Shown here in pieces: positions 14,400 through 28,800 of a stretch of 64,000 bases of DNA. This DNA is from Pratylenchus scribneri (lineage: Eukaryota > Nematoda > Chromadorea > Rhabditida > Pratylenchidae), in NCBI GenBank assembly GCA_030063045.1, contig JAQSEB010000132.1:496001-560000 (forward strand), written 5' to 3'. Under the pieces are notes generated by a model. It was not told where the DNA came from and made no database searches. It was given only the letters and a program-made list of their open reading frames with translations. A program made the position numbers and the translations under genes. Position 1 is the stretch's first letter; the number at the start of each line of letters is the position of its first letter.

Positions 14400-17300
14400 C
14401 TAATGACAATTATTTTTTTAAAATTTTATGGTATTTTTAATGCAAGTGTTTAAACATTGATGATTAATTTTTTTGTATTTATTTTTAAATTGATCTATGT
14501 TAAATTTTTAAACTATTTATTTTATTATTTAAATTTATTAATTTTTATCCTTTTTCATATTATCATTATTAATAATTAATATTCGCCCTCTCTGGCCCAA
14601 TAGGGTCCGGGTTGGAAATTGAATTATTTTCGTTTAAAGACAATTTTTCGAAACAAATAAATTCAAATTCAACTCTTATTAATATATGCTTCATATATTT
14701 TAATTAAATATTCTATAATAATATTTTTTGCATAATGTATTCTTGTTTATTATAAAATTTGATTTTATCCTTTTTTGGGAAAAATTCTTCTTCAATATTT
14801 TGAGTGACTAGTTCTTGTCATATCATATTAATTGTTTTTTTTTTCAGATAAATGATTCTGTGGTGCATTATAAGAAATTATTATTAAAATAAAAATTCTT
14901 CTCCTTTTCTTGAATCTATTTTTACATTGTTTATAAATTAGTTTATTGATTAAAAATTTTTCTTTTATAAAATCAAAATAAAATATGCTTCTTTATTCAA
15001 TATTTCTTTATTCCAAAAATTAACAGAAAAAATATTATTATTATTTTTATTTATTTCATATTCTTCATTTTCTTCCATATCTTAAATCCTTGATCAATCA
15101 CAATCTCCTCTCCTAGATAAAAGAATATCCTTTTTTGAAAAAAAATAACACTTCGAAAAGTATTTTCAATTGAAAATAATTTTGTTTTGTAAATATTTTT
15201 AAAAAATTGCTTCATCCATTTCATACCTATTCTCACCTCAATCAAATATCTTTATGATAATTAATTTTAATATTTATTTTTTTTACAATAATGTTTCATT
15301 AGAATAAATTTATTTCTAGAATATATTGTAATTATATTTTTATTTTATTATAAAATTATTTTACATTGCAGAATAGCTGAAAATTAATTATTAGTATATT
15401 TTATAATATTTTTTCCTAATATTAATAGTTATAATATTGGAAACTTTAATTGTTACATAAATTATTTAAATTTATTTCATCTTTTTTAAATTTTTTTTTA
15501 GAATTTCCACTTATTAATATAACAAATTTTTATATAAAAATATATATTTTTTAATTTCTCTAATGAAATTAAGTAATTGTTTTAAAAAAACTAATTTCAA
15601 CTGAACAAAATAAATTTTAATTTGCATTTCATATTTTTAAAATTAATTTTGTTTCTATTCATTTTTAATAAAATAAAAATATAATATTTTTAACAAATAA
15701 TCATTTAATGATTGGGCATTTAAGTATTTTTAATATTTATATATTTCTTGTTCTTTATTTCCCAACATGGTGAGTTGTTATTTAATTTCTATATAAATCT
15801 TCTTTAACTTTTAAATAATCTTCATTTTTTGCTCTATTTAATTAAATTTCTTTCTAATTTTACTATTTTTATTTAATTATATTTTATGAATATTATTCTT
15901 TTATAAATTAAAAGATATCAAAATAAATATCATATCACTCCATTTCATCGTATCTTTATGTGATTTTCAAATACTGCTTTTTGGGTGTTAAAAAAATTAT
16001 TAAATATATATTTGAATTTAATTTGAAAATTCGTTTTATATTTTTATTTTAAATTAATCATTTACTTTTATTTAATTTCTGATAAAATATAATATTTATC
16101 TTCATATTTAAATTGGAAAATTAAATTTAAAATTTTGTTTTTGAATCCAATCTTGTAGTTGATGATTAAATTTTTGAGCTCTCGTTCATTCTGAGGATAG
16201 TGCAGACCGTAATTGGTTAATATTTAAATAAATTTTTAGTTTTAATAAATAAAATTTATTTTTAATTTTTAGAATATCCAGAAATTATTGAATAGATCAT
16301 TGAAAGCATTCATATTTTATTCTTCTTCTTTCTTCTCATTTCATTTCCAAACAAATCGTTATATTATGGGTATTGTTTGACACTTTTTTTATTCGAATTC
16401 GCTTTTCTCTTTAGCTTTCCTAAATCATTTTTTTTACAATTCATCTCATAGTGCTTTCTTTGTTTAGCATCAATTTTTGAAAATTTAAATCATATTCTAT
16501 ATAAATTTAAAATTTATAAATTTTTTTTTAAAATTATATATCGAATTCATAAATTATTATTTTCCATAATATGTTAAATTTTTTACATATTCATTACATA
16601 TAATAATTGGTAAATATTAATTAAATATTACATTCAAATGATCAGTCAAATTTTAAAATTTATTTATCTTTTTATTTCTTTTCCTACACTATCATTTCCC
16701 ATATAGAAAATTGATTTCACGAATTCAGAAATGTTGTCAATCCTTAATTAAAATTTAACGTTCTATATAGATGAAAAAGTATTTATACACATCTTTTTTA
16801 CAAAATTTCTTGGCTTGTTTTAGCCGCACTTCGGGCTTTTGCGATCTGTTTTGCATTTGTAGTATTTTGGCTTTGAAATTCTTATATTATATATTTAGAT
16901 TGTCTTTATTTTGTTTATTAAGAAAATTACCATATATTAATTTTCAAAGTCATTTAGAGAAATAATCCATTGACCTGGTCAAATTATATACCATTTTCTT
17001 CTATAGTAATAATCTGTTTTAATTAAATAATAATTATATACTTTTAAAATTAATAAAAGTTTATTTTTTATTTCTTATAATATTTTACTTATTTATTATA
17101 ATAGATAATATTAATTTTCTATCAGCTCATATTTGCACGATTTGCAGAGATGAGGAATATTCCAGACCGAGGTTCCTTATGTTATAAAATAAATTAAATA
17201 TTGAATTTATATTAATCCAATCCATCCATGACAAAATTTTTAATTTAAAAAATTAATAAATATAGATTTTCATTAATTCATAAAATAAATACGGGAAATT

Positions 17301-18148
17301 ACTTTATAGATTTTAATATTCGCAGTCCATTTACATTCACTCATTGTATATATTGTAGTGTGATTATATCTGACGTCGTCACAACAGACATTTTTCAAAA
17401 TTTGAGAAAATAAGTTGTTTTTATGTGTTTTTTTTGCATAGTGTGGCGCAAGATCTTCTTATTCAAATTTATTTTTTACTTATTTTAAAAAAAATAAAAT
17501 ATTTTTCCATTTCCAAAATTATAGTTCTAATATATTCTTTTTTTATTTTATTATATATTATTAAAATTTTATTTATATTTTTTAATAAAATACTTTATTT
17601 AAAATTATATTGTCATTCATGTTTCTGAAAATTCTATTATTTTCATCGACATCAACAAATAATTTTCTAATATTTATTTATATATTTAGTTTCTTAACTT
17701 TTATCGATGATTTCCTGGACGATTTTATCTTAAAAAAGGAGTAAATTATTTTGAAATAAAATTTTAGATTTATTTTATTTCTCATTAGCCATTATTATAT
17801 TTTCAATTCTTTCTCTTTATTATTCAAATATCTTTTTGTTAATTATCATTATATCAATGTACAATTATTACAATAAATTTGTCAAAAATAACTTAAATTT
17901 TTATTATTTTTTAAAAATTTGAAGAATTGAAACAAAATTTATTTAATTTATTGAAAATTTTCTATTTTTAAATTATAATTATTCTTCTTTTTTTCATAAT
18001 ATTTAATTTATTTTATAATATTTAAATGTATTAATAAATTTGATAACACACATGGTTAGTTATTCATCATTAATATTTTTTCATTTTTATATTAAAATAT
18101 ACTAAAATTATAATAAAAATTCGCTGATTTATTCATTTATTTAAACAG

Positions 18149-18250
18149 AAATTTGTTGAGTCCGAATTACAACGCCAGATGTCGAAGGGCCCGTTGTTGA
18201 TGACCCAAATCATATATCGTTATACACAAATAAATGAAGATAGAGGATAG
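18149..18250 (+). other. exon-like island ending in an in-frame stop
   Basis: After an acceptor-like TTTAAACAG, the frame KFVESELQRQMSKGPLLMT... runs 33 codons to TAG at 18248. Composition is protein-like and the GC content stands out from the flanks. Beyond the stop a second open stretch leads to a donor-like AG|GTATTT near 18295. This could be a terminal exon, or an exon broken by a frameshift or nonsense change. Confidence 0.3.
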
Positions 18251-19029
18251 TCATGGTTATCAAGGAGACCATCATTAAGCGTGGCTCTTACAGTAGGTAT
18301 TTTTGTTTGAATATAGACAATATTTACGCTAAATAATATAATTAAATTTAGTTCAAATGTTTAAACATAATAAGGCCAATTCGCCACCAACTCTCAATAA
18401 ACTTACTATAAATTTTTCACAATATCTGAACAATTTATATATTTTATTTTTTTTTTAAATTGTATTTTTTTTTAAAAATTTTTACTTTATATTAAAATTT
18501 TTTCAAATTAATATATATTTTATTTCCACAAAAATCCTCTTCTTTTGTCCATGTATGTCGAAATGCATATGTACACAAATCTGTCTATAGTTTTTTACAA
18601 TATCTACACAGAATTTTTAGGTTGGTTCTCAAATTTATTTGAATTTTCAATTAATTATAATTTTATAAAAATTTTTACATCATTATTTTTGATAGAAAAT
18701 AATAGATGAAATAGTTTTAAAAAAATTGTGTCTATTTTATTAATTAATATATTAGCTGAACCGATTTCTTCTAATTTTGATAAAATTTTAACGTGCAATT
18801 CTCCTATTTTAATTCGCAAAGGAGATTTTTTTTATATTTTAAACTTAAAATCTTTTTTATTTGGATTTAATAATTTTTAAAATTTCTAGAAAATAGTAGA
18901 ATTTATAATTTTAAAATTCTTTAATTTTTTTTCTAGATATAAATATATTCATAAATAAGTTCTATTTAAAAAAAATATTTATTTTAAATCTATATTTAAT
19001 ATATGATTTCTTTTTATACGACATTTCAG

Positions 19030-19101
19030 AAGCCATCCCAGAACTTTTGTCAGTTTCGGCGATCACCCTTGAATGAGCGATTTAATAGATTTGATATTTA
19101 A
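19030..19101 (+). other. exon-like island
   Basis: A classic acceptor (ACATTTCAG) is followed by an open frame of 23 codons with mixed, protein-like composition (KPSQNFCQFRRSPLNERF...) up to TAA. A GC-rich patch (CACCGGCCGCGCCGATAG) lies 25 bp downstream. It could be the terminal exon of a gene with very long introns, possibly related to the 18.15-kb island 0.8 kb upstream on the same strand. No upstream exons could be tied to it. Confidence 0.25.
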
Positions 19102-21180
19102 TATCTTTTATCATTTCCACCGGCCGCGCCGATAGAATGCTGCACGGACTTTCTCACCATTTTTTGACTTTATTTATTTCTTTATTATTTGTTCATTTAT
19201 TTTAATAATCTTTTTTTAATATTTTTATTCATATTTTGTTGGAATTTTTTTTTATATTTATAATCAAAATAAATAATTTAAATATATTTTTAAACTTATT
19301 TAGAAAGATTTTTTTCTTTATTTTGCTATAACAAATGTATGCAGAGATTTATTCAAGTTTAAAGATTCTCATTTAAAATATTTTATAACAATATAAATTT
19401 TTTATCTGATGATATTTTTGTTCTTACTTTAAATATTTAATTATATAATTAATAAATTGTTAATTCTTTCTATTATAAATTTTCAAATATTTTTAAATCA
19501 CACTAATTTCCATTTAAATAATTTTCAATAAATATTTTCAATCTTTTTAACTTTTTTAGGCAGATTTTTATAAAATAAAATAACCCGGTAATGCTGTAGG
19601 TTTAATAATGTATTTTGACTTCCTTTCTTATTTTTGTAATATTAAATAATTTTTAATATCAGCTTTAATTTATATTCAATTTCTTTATAATTTTTTTTTT
19701 TTACTTTCTTATATCATTTTTTTCTCAAATACAAAATTAATATATCTTTAGCCAATAATTTTAAAAAACGGGCAATTTTCAGAAAATTTTTTTCTGTATG
19801 ATAATATCTTTAAAATTATATTTTTGGAGTTTATTAAATTAGATTTATTGTAATTAAAAATTATAAATATTTTTGTTATTTTTATTTCAAAATTTTTATC
19901 TTTTATTTCTTTAGTTCCCATTTCATCAAAATTAATATGCAAAGTTGGCAAAAATGAACATACCCGTAGAATTGGGCATAATAGTTTAGTTCAGTATCGA
20001 GACAAATTTGACATTCATCAATACACTGAAGCAAAATTTCAGAATAATATATAATTTAATAATATTATTATTTTTATAATTATATTTTATTTTTTAATTT
20101 ATAATAAGGTATTTATCCTTAAAATTTTCAAATAATTATTTTTTAAATTAATAAATAATACAACAAAATAAAAAATTAAAAATTAATTTACAAAGTGTGA
20201 AATCTTAATCAATAATTCTTCATAATTCACCATCAAATTGAAATGTACATTATTTATTATTTTCATATAGCATTTTTTCATTATTTAAAAAAAAAATAAA
20301 TTTGCTCCATATGTTTTCAAATAATTGGCATCATCATTTCCCCGTGTTTCTTGGAACTATTCAATCCAATATCGAATTTCATTGTAATATTTTTTACTCA
20401 TATAATTTTGTTAAATATTTATTTCAAAATCTCTGGCATTTAAAAATTTTAATTATTTTTATTATCAATTACCTCTTTTCGGACGAATATTTAATGGCTA
20501 TTTTTCATTATAATTCATTTTTTTTAAATTTAAAATCTTAAAAAGTATCAAATCTTTTTTAACAGATAATTTATTTTTATTTATTTTTATATAATCTTAA
20601 AATAATATTTTTATTTATGTTTAATCAATTAATTATATCATATTTAAAATTTCAATAAAAGATTCAATTATCTTAAACATAAATATAATCATTGAATTTT
20701 TTGAACTTGTTTTCTACATTATTTTTTTAAAATGATTTTATCATTTAATATCAAATTTATATCGTACGTTATGACCATTATAATCAGAGAAAGGATGTAT
20801 CCATTTACATATACGCTCCAGTATAAAGCGTTCATGTTTGGCACGAAAATTGAGAAAGAATAGCGCCTTCTGGAGGAATATTTAACTTTGACTTTTCTAT
20901 TTCTCAAATACATCAATTGGAAATATAGTTTTTGAATTTATATTGTTCGTCTTATTCGATTTAAGTAAATAAATAAATAAAGTTGTTGAAGAATTAATTA
21001 AATTTCTCTGAAAAAAATATTAAAAATTTAGACGATTTCTATCGAATTATTTTGCAGTTTTGCGAAAAATTATTCAAATCAAAATGATTATATTTTATTT
21101 CAGTGTACATTTAAATTGAAATTAGTTAAATTTTTAAATTTAAAAAAATAAAATTATATTTTATTTCAGTGTACATTTAA

Positions 21181-21811
21181 TGAAATTTTTTAAATTTTTA
21201 AATTTTAAAAAAATAAAATCTTTCATTTTGAACAAATTAATATTGAAAGATTTTTATTACAATAATACTTTTTGAATTTTTCTTGAATTGGAGCGTATGA
21301 TATGGTTATAAAAATTTAAATTTTTTTATCATTTATGTATTATAATTAATCAAATGAATATATTTAAAGATTTAAAATTATCTATCAATGTTGGAAGAAT
21401 TATTTTTTCGATGATTATTTTTCCAGAGCATTCATACTCTATTTTAATAATAGTTTTATAGTAAGATTCCAATTCATCTTGTATCCATGTTTTAAATGAA
21501 ATTTTTTAAATTTTTAAATTTTAAAAAAATAAAATCTTTCATTTTGAAAAAATTAATATTGAAAGATTTTTATTACAATAATACTTTTTGAATTTTTCTT
21601 GAATTGGAGCGTATGATATGGTTATAAAAATTTAAATTTTTTATCATATATGTATTATAATTAATCAAATGAATATATTTAAAGATTTAAAATTATCTAT
21701 CAATGTTGGAAGAATTATTTTTTCGATGATTATTTTTCCAGAGCATTCATACTCTATTTTAATAATAGTTTTATAGTAAGATTCCAATTCATCTTGTATC
21801 CATGTTTTAAA
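21181..21811. repeat. 316-bp direct tandem duplication
   Basis: 21181-21496 and 21497-21811 are nearly identical, with markers such as GGAGCGTATGATATGG and CCAGAGCATTCATACTC recurring at a constant 316-bp offset and only a few base or indel differences. A smaller duplicated piece (TTTATTTCAGTGTACATTTAA) precedes it at 21100-21180. The near-identity implies a recent event. Confidence 0.9.
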
Positions 21812-24314
21812 AAGTTATTCCCAATAGTAATGATGAATTTTTCTAACTGTTTCATTCCTAAATTAAATTTAAATTGCTTTATTTCAATTATGAATAAATG
21901 AATTAAATTTTTTTATATTTATCGATGTCGATGATCTTAGGCGTCATTAAGATTATTTTGTTTTGCCGTTTTTTATTTTTAATTTTATCCATTTTTAAAT
22001 TCAGAATTAAATTATTATTCATTTTGTTATGTCGTCCAACTACTAATTTAATTCCGTACAGAATTCTTTGTTAGGAACAATATCTGAATTTGTAAATAAA
22101 AATATATTTTAATATAATAATTAATTAATTATAAAAAATTATATTTAATTCATCCAATTAATTAGAATAAAATATATTTATAAATTAACAATTTTCCATT
22201 TTTAAATAAAATTGTTAATTTTTGAGCTTAAGCCGCAATGGATTTCAGCCTAAATAGAATCCACTTAAGCAATTATTTTGAAGAAATTTATTTCGATTAC
22301 TAACTTTCATTGTTTTAATATCTTTTTCATTAACCAATTTTGTGATATCGATAATTTATCTTTTTTATTAATTCATGATTCTGTTCATTGATAATATCAA
22401 TTATTTCAAAGCTTTACTGTAATTGACATTAAATTCAAATTTAATTTAATACTTTATTTACAAAACTTTATTCAGGAATCATATTGTCAATATTCTAAAT
22501 TAATTATTAATAATTACTTTTACATGCTTTCCTTTTCTTTCATTCTCTTTAGTAAAGCTTTTTAATTCATATTTAAAAAAAGGAGAATAATCTCTCGTCG
22601 AATAAACGACTAATTTCATTAGTTTTAATTAAATAATATTAAATTAAATAAGTATATTTTGTTCATAGTTTTATATAACTAAGATATTTGCAAATTATAT
22701 TCAATTTTGTCTATTCTCAAAGACATCAATTTGTTAATCCTTTTTTACGACAATCTGGTCCAGAATTTTCATAGTATGCATCATTAATTGACAATCGCAT
22801 TATTATTTTTAAATAGAGTGAAAATCAAATATTCTTTATTCTTTATTACAATTTTCATTTATTTTCATATTCTCATTTGTTAAATTTAATTTTACTTTTA
22901 AATTCCATTTAATTATTTGCTTATTTGTTTAAAATTTAATTAATTTTTTAAGATCATCATTTTCTTCTAATCCTTTCAAATTAATTGATAATTTTTTTAT
23001 TGTTTAAATATAAGAAATAATAAGGTTTTTTACATATAACAATTTGCAAATCCCTTCACAATTTTCAACAACCTCGATTTTTTCCTTCGATTAAAAACAT
23101 AGTATTTATTTATTGCTTATTTTACAGAACATATTAATTATCTTAGAATATTTCTATAATTTTATTTATTTATAATTATTCCATAATTTTTATTTGTATT
23201 TTTCAAATATTCAAATATAATATTTTTCAATTTTATTTAGTCAATCTGGTTTTAAAATTATTATTTTCCTTTTTTTTAAATAAAATTATTTATTTTTTAA
23301 AAATATTATTTCGGATTCTATAACAATTATTTTTAAATTATTTAGTTTAATAAATTTTCTTTATGAAGTTGCAATTCATTAATTTTACTTCATCCAATTT
23401 TTTTTATCTAAATTTATTCAAAGAATAGAATATTTTTCAAGGATAATTGTAAAATTAAATCCGAATAATTTCATCCTTTATATTTTCTTATGCCCAAGGA
23501 AATTTCTTCTCATCGTCTGGGTATTTGTTCCTGATTTTTCTCTTAATGATATCAACTTTGTTGCAATTTATACATTTTTTGTTGTTAAAAAATTGAAATG
23601 CATTCATTTTCTGAGTCAGAAAGCGAATTTTTTAAGTAAATTTATTTTCAATAATTTATGTCTTGAACTGGTTGATTGTAGATCCGTTCATATATTGATA
23701 TTTTTTGGCCAAGTTTTCAAAATTTTATTTTTAAACTTTTAATCAATAAAAAATTATAAATTTTATAATTTTATATGAATTTTAAATCATTATCATTTGA
23801 AAATTATAGGCAAATTGCTGTAGAATCTATCGAATTCTAACATTAATAATTTCATAAATTATTTATAAAATAATATTTTCCTATTACAAATATTAACATT
23901 TTTTATATTATTCCAATATCGTTATTATTTAATTTAAAATTTTCCATATTACTCCATATTTTTAATTTTTATGTTAGTAATTAAGGTTTATAAATGAAAT
24001 TTAATCTATTTTGAATATTATTTTAAAATATTTTTTTCCTTTTAAAATCATGAATTCTCTTGAATTTTTTTAATAAAATTTTATTTCGAATTGTTTCAAT
24101 AAATTTTAATTTAATTATAATTGTTTAAATTTTATTTTATATTTTGAAAATATTCCATTTTAAAATTTAAATAAAAATTTTTTCATTTTTTCATTGAATA
24201 TATTTAAAATTCTTTAATTTCTTATTCAAGAATTTAATATAATCCATTTATTTTATGTTATAAATTCAAAGTTATAATTGATTTATATATTCATTAACTC
24301 CATTTTCATATAAA

Positions 24315-24592
24315 ATTAGCCAATTCCATGGCCCCTTAAAAGTTAAAAGATGGTATAAATAGCAATAATGCGGCATGGCAACCTAATGAAAAAAATAAAA
24401 TAATTTTTTATTTTTAATCTTTAAAGTAATATTAATTTTTTCTATTTTTTAATTATTATTTAAAAATTCACAATAAATTTAATATTTTATAATTTTAAAA
24501 ATTTTTATTTTATATTTTTCATTAGGTTGCCAGGCCGCATTATTGCTATTTATACCACCTTTTAGGTTTTAGGGGGCCATGGCAGTGGCTAA
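24315..24592. mobile_element. foldback element / MITE with about 80-bp inverted arms
   Basis: The left arm (about 24315-24400) and right arm (about 24508-24592) are inverted copies sharing CCATGGCCCC, GGTATAAATAGCAATAATGC and GGCAACCTAATGAAAA, around a 110-bp AT spacer. The ends resemble TTAGCCA-N-T-N-CCATGGCCCC. No coding sequence is inside. I could not settle a target-site duplication. Divergence between the arms suggests an older insertion. Confidence 0.8.
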
Positions 24593-25303
24593 CTATTTAT
24601 TAATTTTGAATTTTTTATTCTTTAAAATATATATTTAAGATAACTTTTTTAAATTTTAATTGTCAAGTATTTTATTTAATATCATCAAATATTTTTTTTA
24701 TCTCTCTTTAATAATAAATTTATAAATTTTCTGATAGAATATTATATTAAATTAAATTTGCTATTTTTAACATTCACTTTTATATAATTAATTAGCAATT
24801 AATTTTCAATTGTAATTTAATCAAATTAAAATTTATTAAATAATCTTTTATTTCATATTAATCTTTTGTTTGCCTGTCTGTGATATTACTTTACCATCCT
24901 TGGTTTAAATTTTGCATTTTTATATTCTTTACATATAGATAATTTTTAGAATAGTCTATAAATATTTTATTTTTGTTATATTTTTATTTACAACTATCTA
25001 TAAATAGCAATTAAATTAGATTTTCAATCATTTTATTATATTTTCAATTTATTCATATTTAATTACCATTGACTATATTTCAGATTTTTTATCCATCTTC
25101 ATATTCTTATATATAATTCGTATTTAATAATTTATTTTGTTGAATTTTTTATTTATTCAAAAAATTCATTCAAATCTTTAAAATTATAATAAAATTTTAA
25201 TTTTTATTGTTTATTTATTCAAATTTTTAGTTTAATTTTTTTTCAAATTTTTTTAAATATAATTATTAATTTATAATTTCTAAAATATTTATTTTTATAT
25301 TAT

Positions 25304-25876
25304 TCATTTAAGATATAAAAATATATTAAAATTTTCCTTATACTCTGCATTTTTGCATTGAAAGTCCCCAAATTCGCAATTCCTCCTCTTTCTCGTTTTA
25401 CATAAACCTTCCAACATTTTAATGCACTCAAATCGACCATTCACCATTCCAATTCCGCCTCTGACGCAGTTTAGCATGATTTCCGGTGCACTGTGCCCCA
25501 TTGATTGGAGCAAATCGATCCCCGATTTTGATGCATTCCGCTGCGCAAACTGAGCCATAGTCGCCGGTGCCAAGTGGCATTTATTCTACAAATAAAAAAA
25601 TTATTCAATTATTGTTTAAGTAATATTTTTTATTTTAAAATGAGATTTTCTCGGACAATTTCGATAATCCCGAATTTCTAAGGAAAATGAGAACAATGGA
25701 AAATTAAACAGATTTAATTTTTCTTAATGAATTTACATTTTTATTGTTTAAAAAGGCCACATTTTTTTGGCACGTTCTTATACCATTTTATTTACCACGT
25801 TTTTCCCAAATTTTTCATAACTTATGCCATATTTATAATCGGATGAATGGGCAAGCCGGTAGAAAATGCTACTCAT
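25304..25876 (-). CDS. small cysteine-containing protein, two exons (5' end uncertain)
   Basis: Exon 25784-25876 (MSSIFYRLAHSSDYKYG...) ends at a GTATAAG donor. It joins in phase to exon 25304-25585, which follows a TTTTTATTTGTAG acceptor and reads NKCHLAPATMAQFAQ... to a TGA, giving 124 residues. The second exon has six Cys spread over about 75 residues, a glycine-rich piece (RGGIGMVNG) and a basic patch (KTRKRR). The frame stays open upstream of the ATG to another acceptor-like TTTTTGTAG, so more 5' exons are possible. No family was recognised. The Cys spacing recalls nematode secreted cysteine-rich domains, but no signal peptide is visible. Confidence 0.5.
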
Positions 25877-28800
25877 TGTCAATAAGTTTGAAATTATTGG
25901 GAAATTTTCCCAAAAGAATAGTGAAAGAAAATGAATTAACTACAAAAATGGGCTGCTTTTTTGAAGGGTTGGGAGAAGGCGATGGCAAAATGATTGTGGA
26001 TAAGAGCAAAAAATAAGCAAATAAAGTAGTCATAAATTGGGAGTTGACCTCTCAGATGTGCGCTGTTTGAGGAAATTTCCCAGAGAAATTTGTTCAAAAG
26101 AAAGAAAAAGTGTGCCAAAAATGGGTGAGGCAAATTGACGGTGATGGATGATGTGAAATTGCCCCAAGGCAAATCTTTGAGACACAAAATGAAAAAGGAT
26201 AGTGGAATGGAAATTTGCCCAGGGCAAATCTTTATCTGTTTTTAAAGTAAATTGATGTAAAATAAATTGGAAATATTGGGCATTTTGAAAAATTTATATG
26301 GGAATAGCCAAATTTGGTGCCATTATAATTCATCAATGACTAAAACAATTTTATTGATTTTAGTATCAAATTAAATAGCAGATTGTTTGCTATCCAATCT
26401 TTTAATTTTATTTAGTTTGGTTCAGAGATGTTAAATTTATGCTTTTAAAAATTTAAAATTATCTTCATTATGGTTTCGTGACATTTAAAATGAGTGGTTT
26501 TGGATTTCCATCATTCTGGACAAATTTATATAAATTTAATTTAATTTAGATAGCCAAAATCTACTCTTAAATTTGATAATTAAAAAATCGAAATTAGTTC
26601 AATCCAAAATGAGTTATTAAGTTTGCCCGGCACAGTATTGTAAATCTTGTAAATAAATGGAACATTGGAATGGAAGTTGCCCTACTCTGATTAATTTTTT
26701 ATTCAAACGAAAAAAAAGCCTAATAATGAAAGTTGGAAAGCAAAAATAAAAACGGAATTGGCGATGATGGATATTGGGAAATTGCTCAATGGGCAAATTT
26801 TTTGTTCATTTTTATCTAAAAATAGGAATTAAAATGGAAGAGAACATTATTAGAATTGAAATGGAATTGGCCCAGGGCAAATCTTAAAATGGTAATAATG
26901 GAAATGAAAAATTGGATTGGATTTTTTTGATGGGAATGGGAAATGAGAAAGGAAAATGAGCGGGATGGAAGAATTTTTAATTTGCCAACTATTATCTCAT
27001 TCGCAATCAAAAATGAAAATATGAATTTTTTGACTGAATATGACAACATTTTTCAGTCATTTTTTATCCGTAAAGAAAAAGAATGATGGATTTATGATTG
27101 GGAAAAAAAAGGGCATCAAAAATGAAAAAATTGGAAATTTGGAAGCAAAAATGAGGTGGGGGATTGGCGTTGATGGTAACTGGAAAATTGCCCCAGGGCA
27201 ATTCTTTCTTTGTTCATTTTTACCGAAAAAAGGACACTCTAAAATCTAAATGGAAGAGAACATTTTTATTAAAGTTTCCCTTGGGGCAATTTTTTATAGT
27301 AAAGAACTTGGAATTTTGGGTAACGGAGGAAAACGGAAAAATTGAACGGAAAAATGAGCGGGATAAAATAATTTTGAATTTAGAAGAAGGTTTTTGCATC
27401 TCATTCTCATTCATCATTAAAATGAAAATTGAATTTTCTGCCAATATTTTTCAGTTAATTTTTTATCCCCAAAAAACAGATGGATTCTCTGCTTTTTGTC
27501 CGATTAGGGAAATTAGAAGCCATACAATGCTTTTTAGGGGTAATTTATGGGAATTTAACGATTGAGCGTTTATGTCATTTGTAAAATTAGTATCGATAAA
27601 ATTTTCTCAATTTAGTAAATAAGAATATAATTGAATTTGCAATTTAATGTTTAGTTTAGAAAAACGAGGAAATAGGTTTCAGTTTTGATCTAATTGATTT
27701 TGAGTTAAATTATTTGTGTCGTTCAAAAAAAGGACATGCAAAGTGACAAAAAGTATTTTTGAAATTCCTTCCAAGCAATTTTTTCTCTATCATCATTATG
27801 CAAATGTGCGCAGTTTAATTGAATATTTATTATTTTATTTAACTTCTCAAAATCATTTACAAGGAATATTTAAATTAAAAGTTAATTGACTTGACATAAA
27901 AATCATCGCCCTTTTTGATGAAATGAAAATGAAAATATTTTTTCTCTAATGGTTTTATCGATCCACGTTGGAGACTAATGTGGATTGTGGATGCAATTTA
28001 CACGTATAGAATAAAAAATTGAATGGAATGGACTGGGACAATGAGATTGGTGAGAATGAGAAGATAAGGAAGTATATGTGAATGGGGGAAATTGGCGATT
28101 TTAACGAATTATTTGCTGCTGCGGAAAAATTCGATTTTTGGAAAAAATTGTTAACAATTTTCGAAATAAAAAACTAATAATATAATTGATGAAAAAAATT
28201 ATAGGCAACATTCATTATCTGGATTAAAATTACGGATATGTGAAATGATAAAAATAAAACCCACTCCTCCAGTATTTTTAATCCTATGCCGGATGAACTT
28301 TGGTGGTTATTGATACCTTTTCCGTGATGACCCACCCAAAAAAAATCTGCCTATGTATTGATAACCGATAATTACCATCCATTCTCTATCAAATCACATT
28401 TATTAAATTAAATTTACTTGGAATTGGCCAAATTGATGATCAAATTTTCCACAAAATTGTTCAGCGCTCCGACCAAAAATGGATGAATGTGGATGAGATA
28501 TGAAAAATTTCGAGTGATCTATCACCAACCACCATAATGGAAAAGTGAATCCATTTTTTTGTCTCAGTGTTGTTTTCCTTCATCTCCGATATTCGCCAAT
28601 GCCAATGGGTGGATAAATCCTCTGAGTGTCTTAAAAATTTAGAAAATTGATTACATTGGAATTATTTGAATTTATATTTCATTTTTTGTTCTTAAATGTT
28701 GGATTATTCCATTAAAATTTTTCTAAAATGCTCAAAACGGTTTATTAAATATTCTTAATGTTCAAAATCAAAATTTGGTTTATTAGTATAATTGTTCGGT

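Larger units (their letters stand above)
939..25303. other. 24-kb AT-rich gene desert
   Basis: This stretch is almost entirely A/T with dense poly-A and poly-T runs and no convincing multi-exon gene. Short open frames in it are rich in Phe, Ile, Leu, Asn and Lys, as expected of chance frames in such composition. The exceptions are a few GC-richer islands, a 28-bp tandem repeat, a 316-bp tandem duplication and a foldback element, which are listed separately. It may be heterochromatic or a decayed repeat domain. Composition shifts abruptly near 25.3 kb, where genes begin. Confidence 0.75.

Noticed and set aside
27164..27565. 133-codon plus-strand frame and overlapping minus-strand frame
   Set aside because: The region is a diverged tandem duplication with the palindrome repeat. 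Both strands are open with biased composition and no family features.
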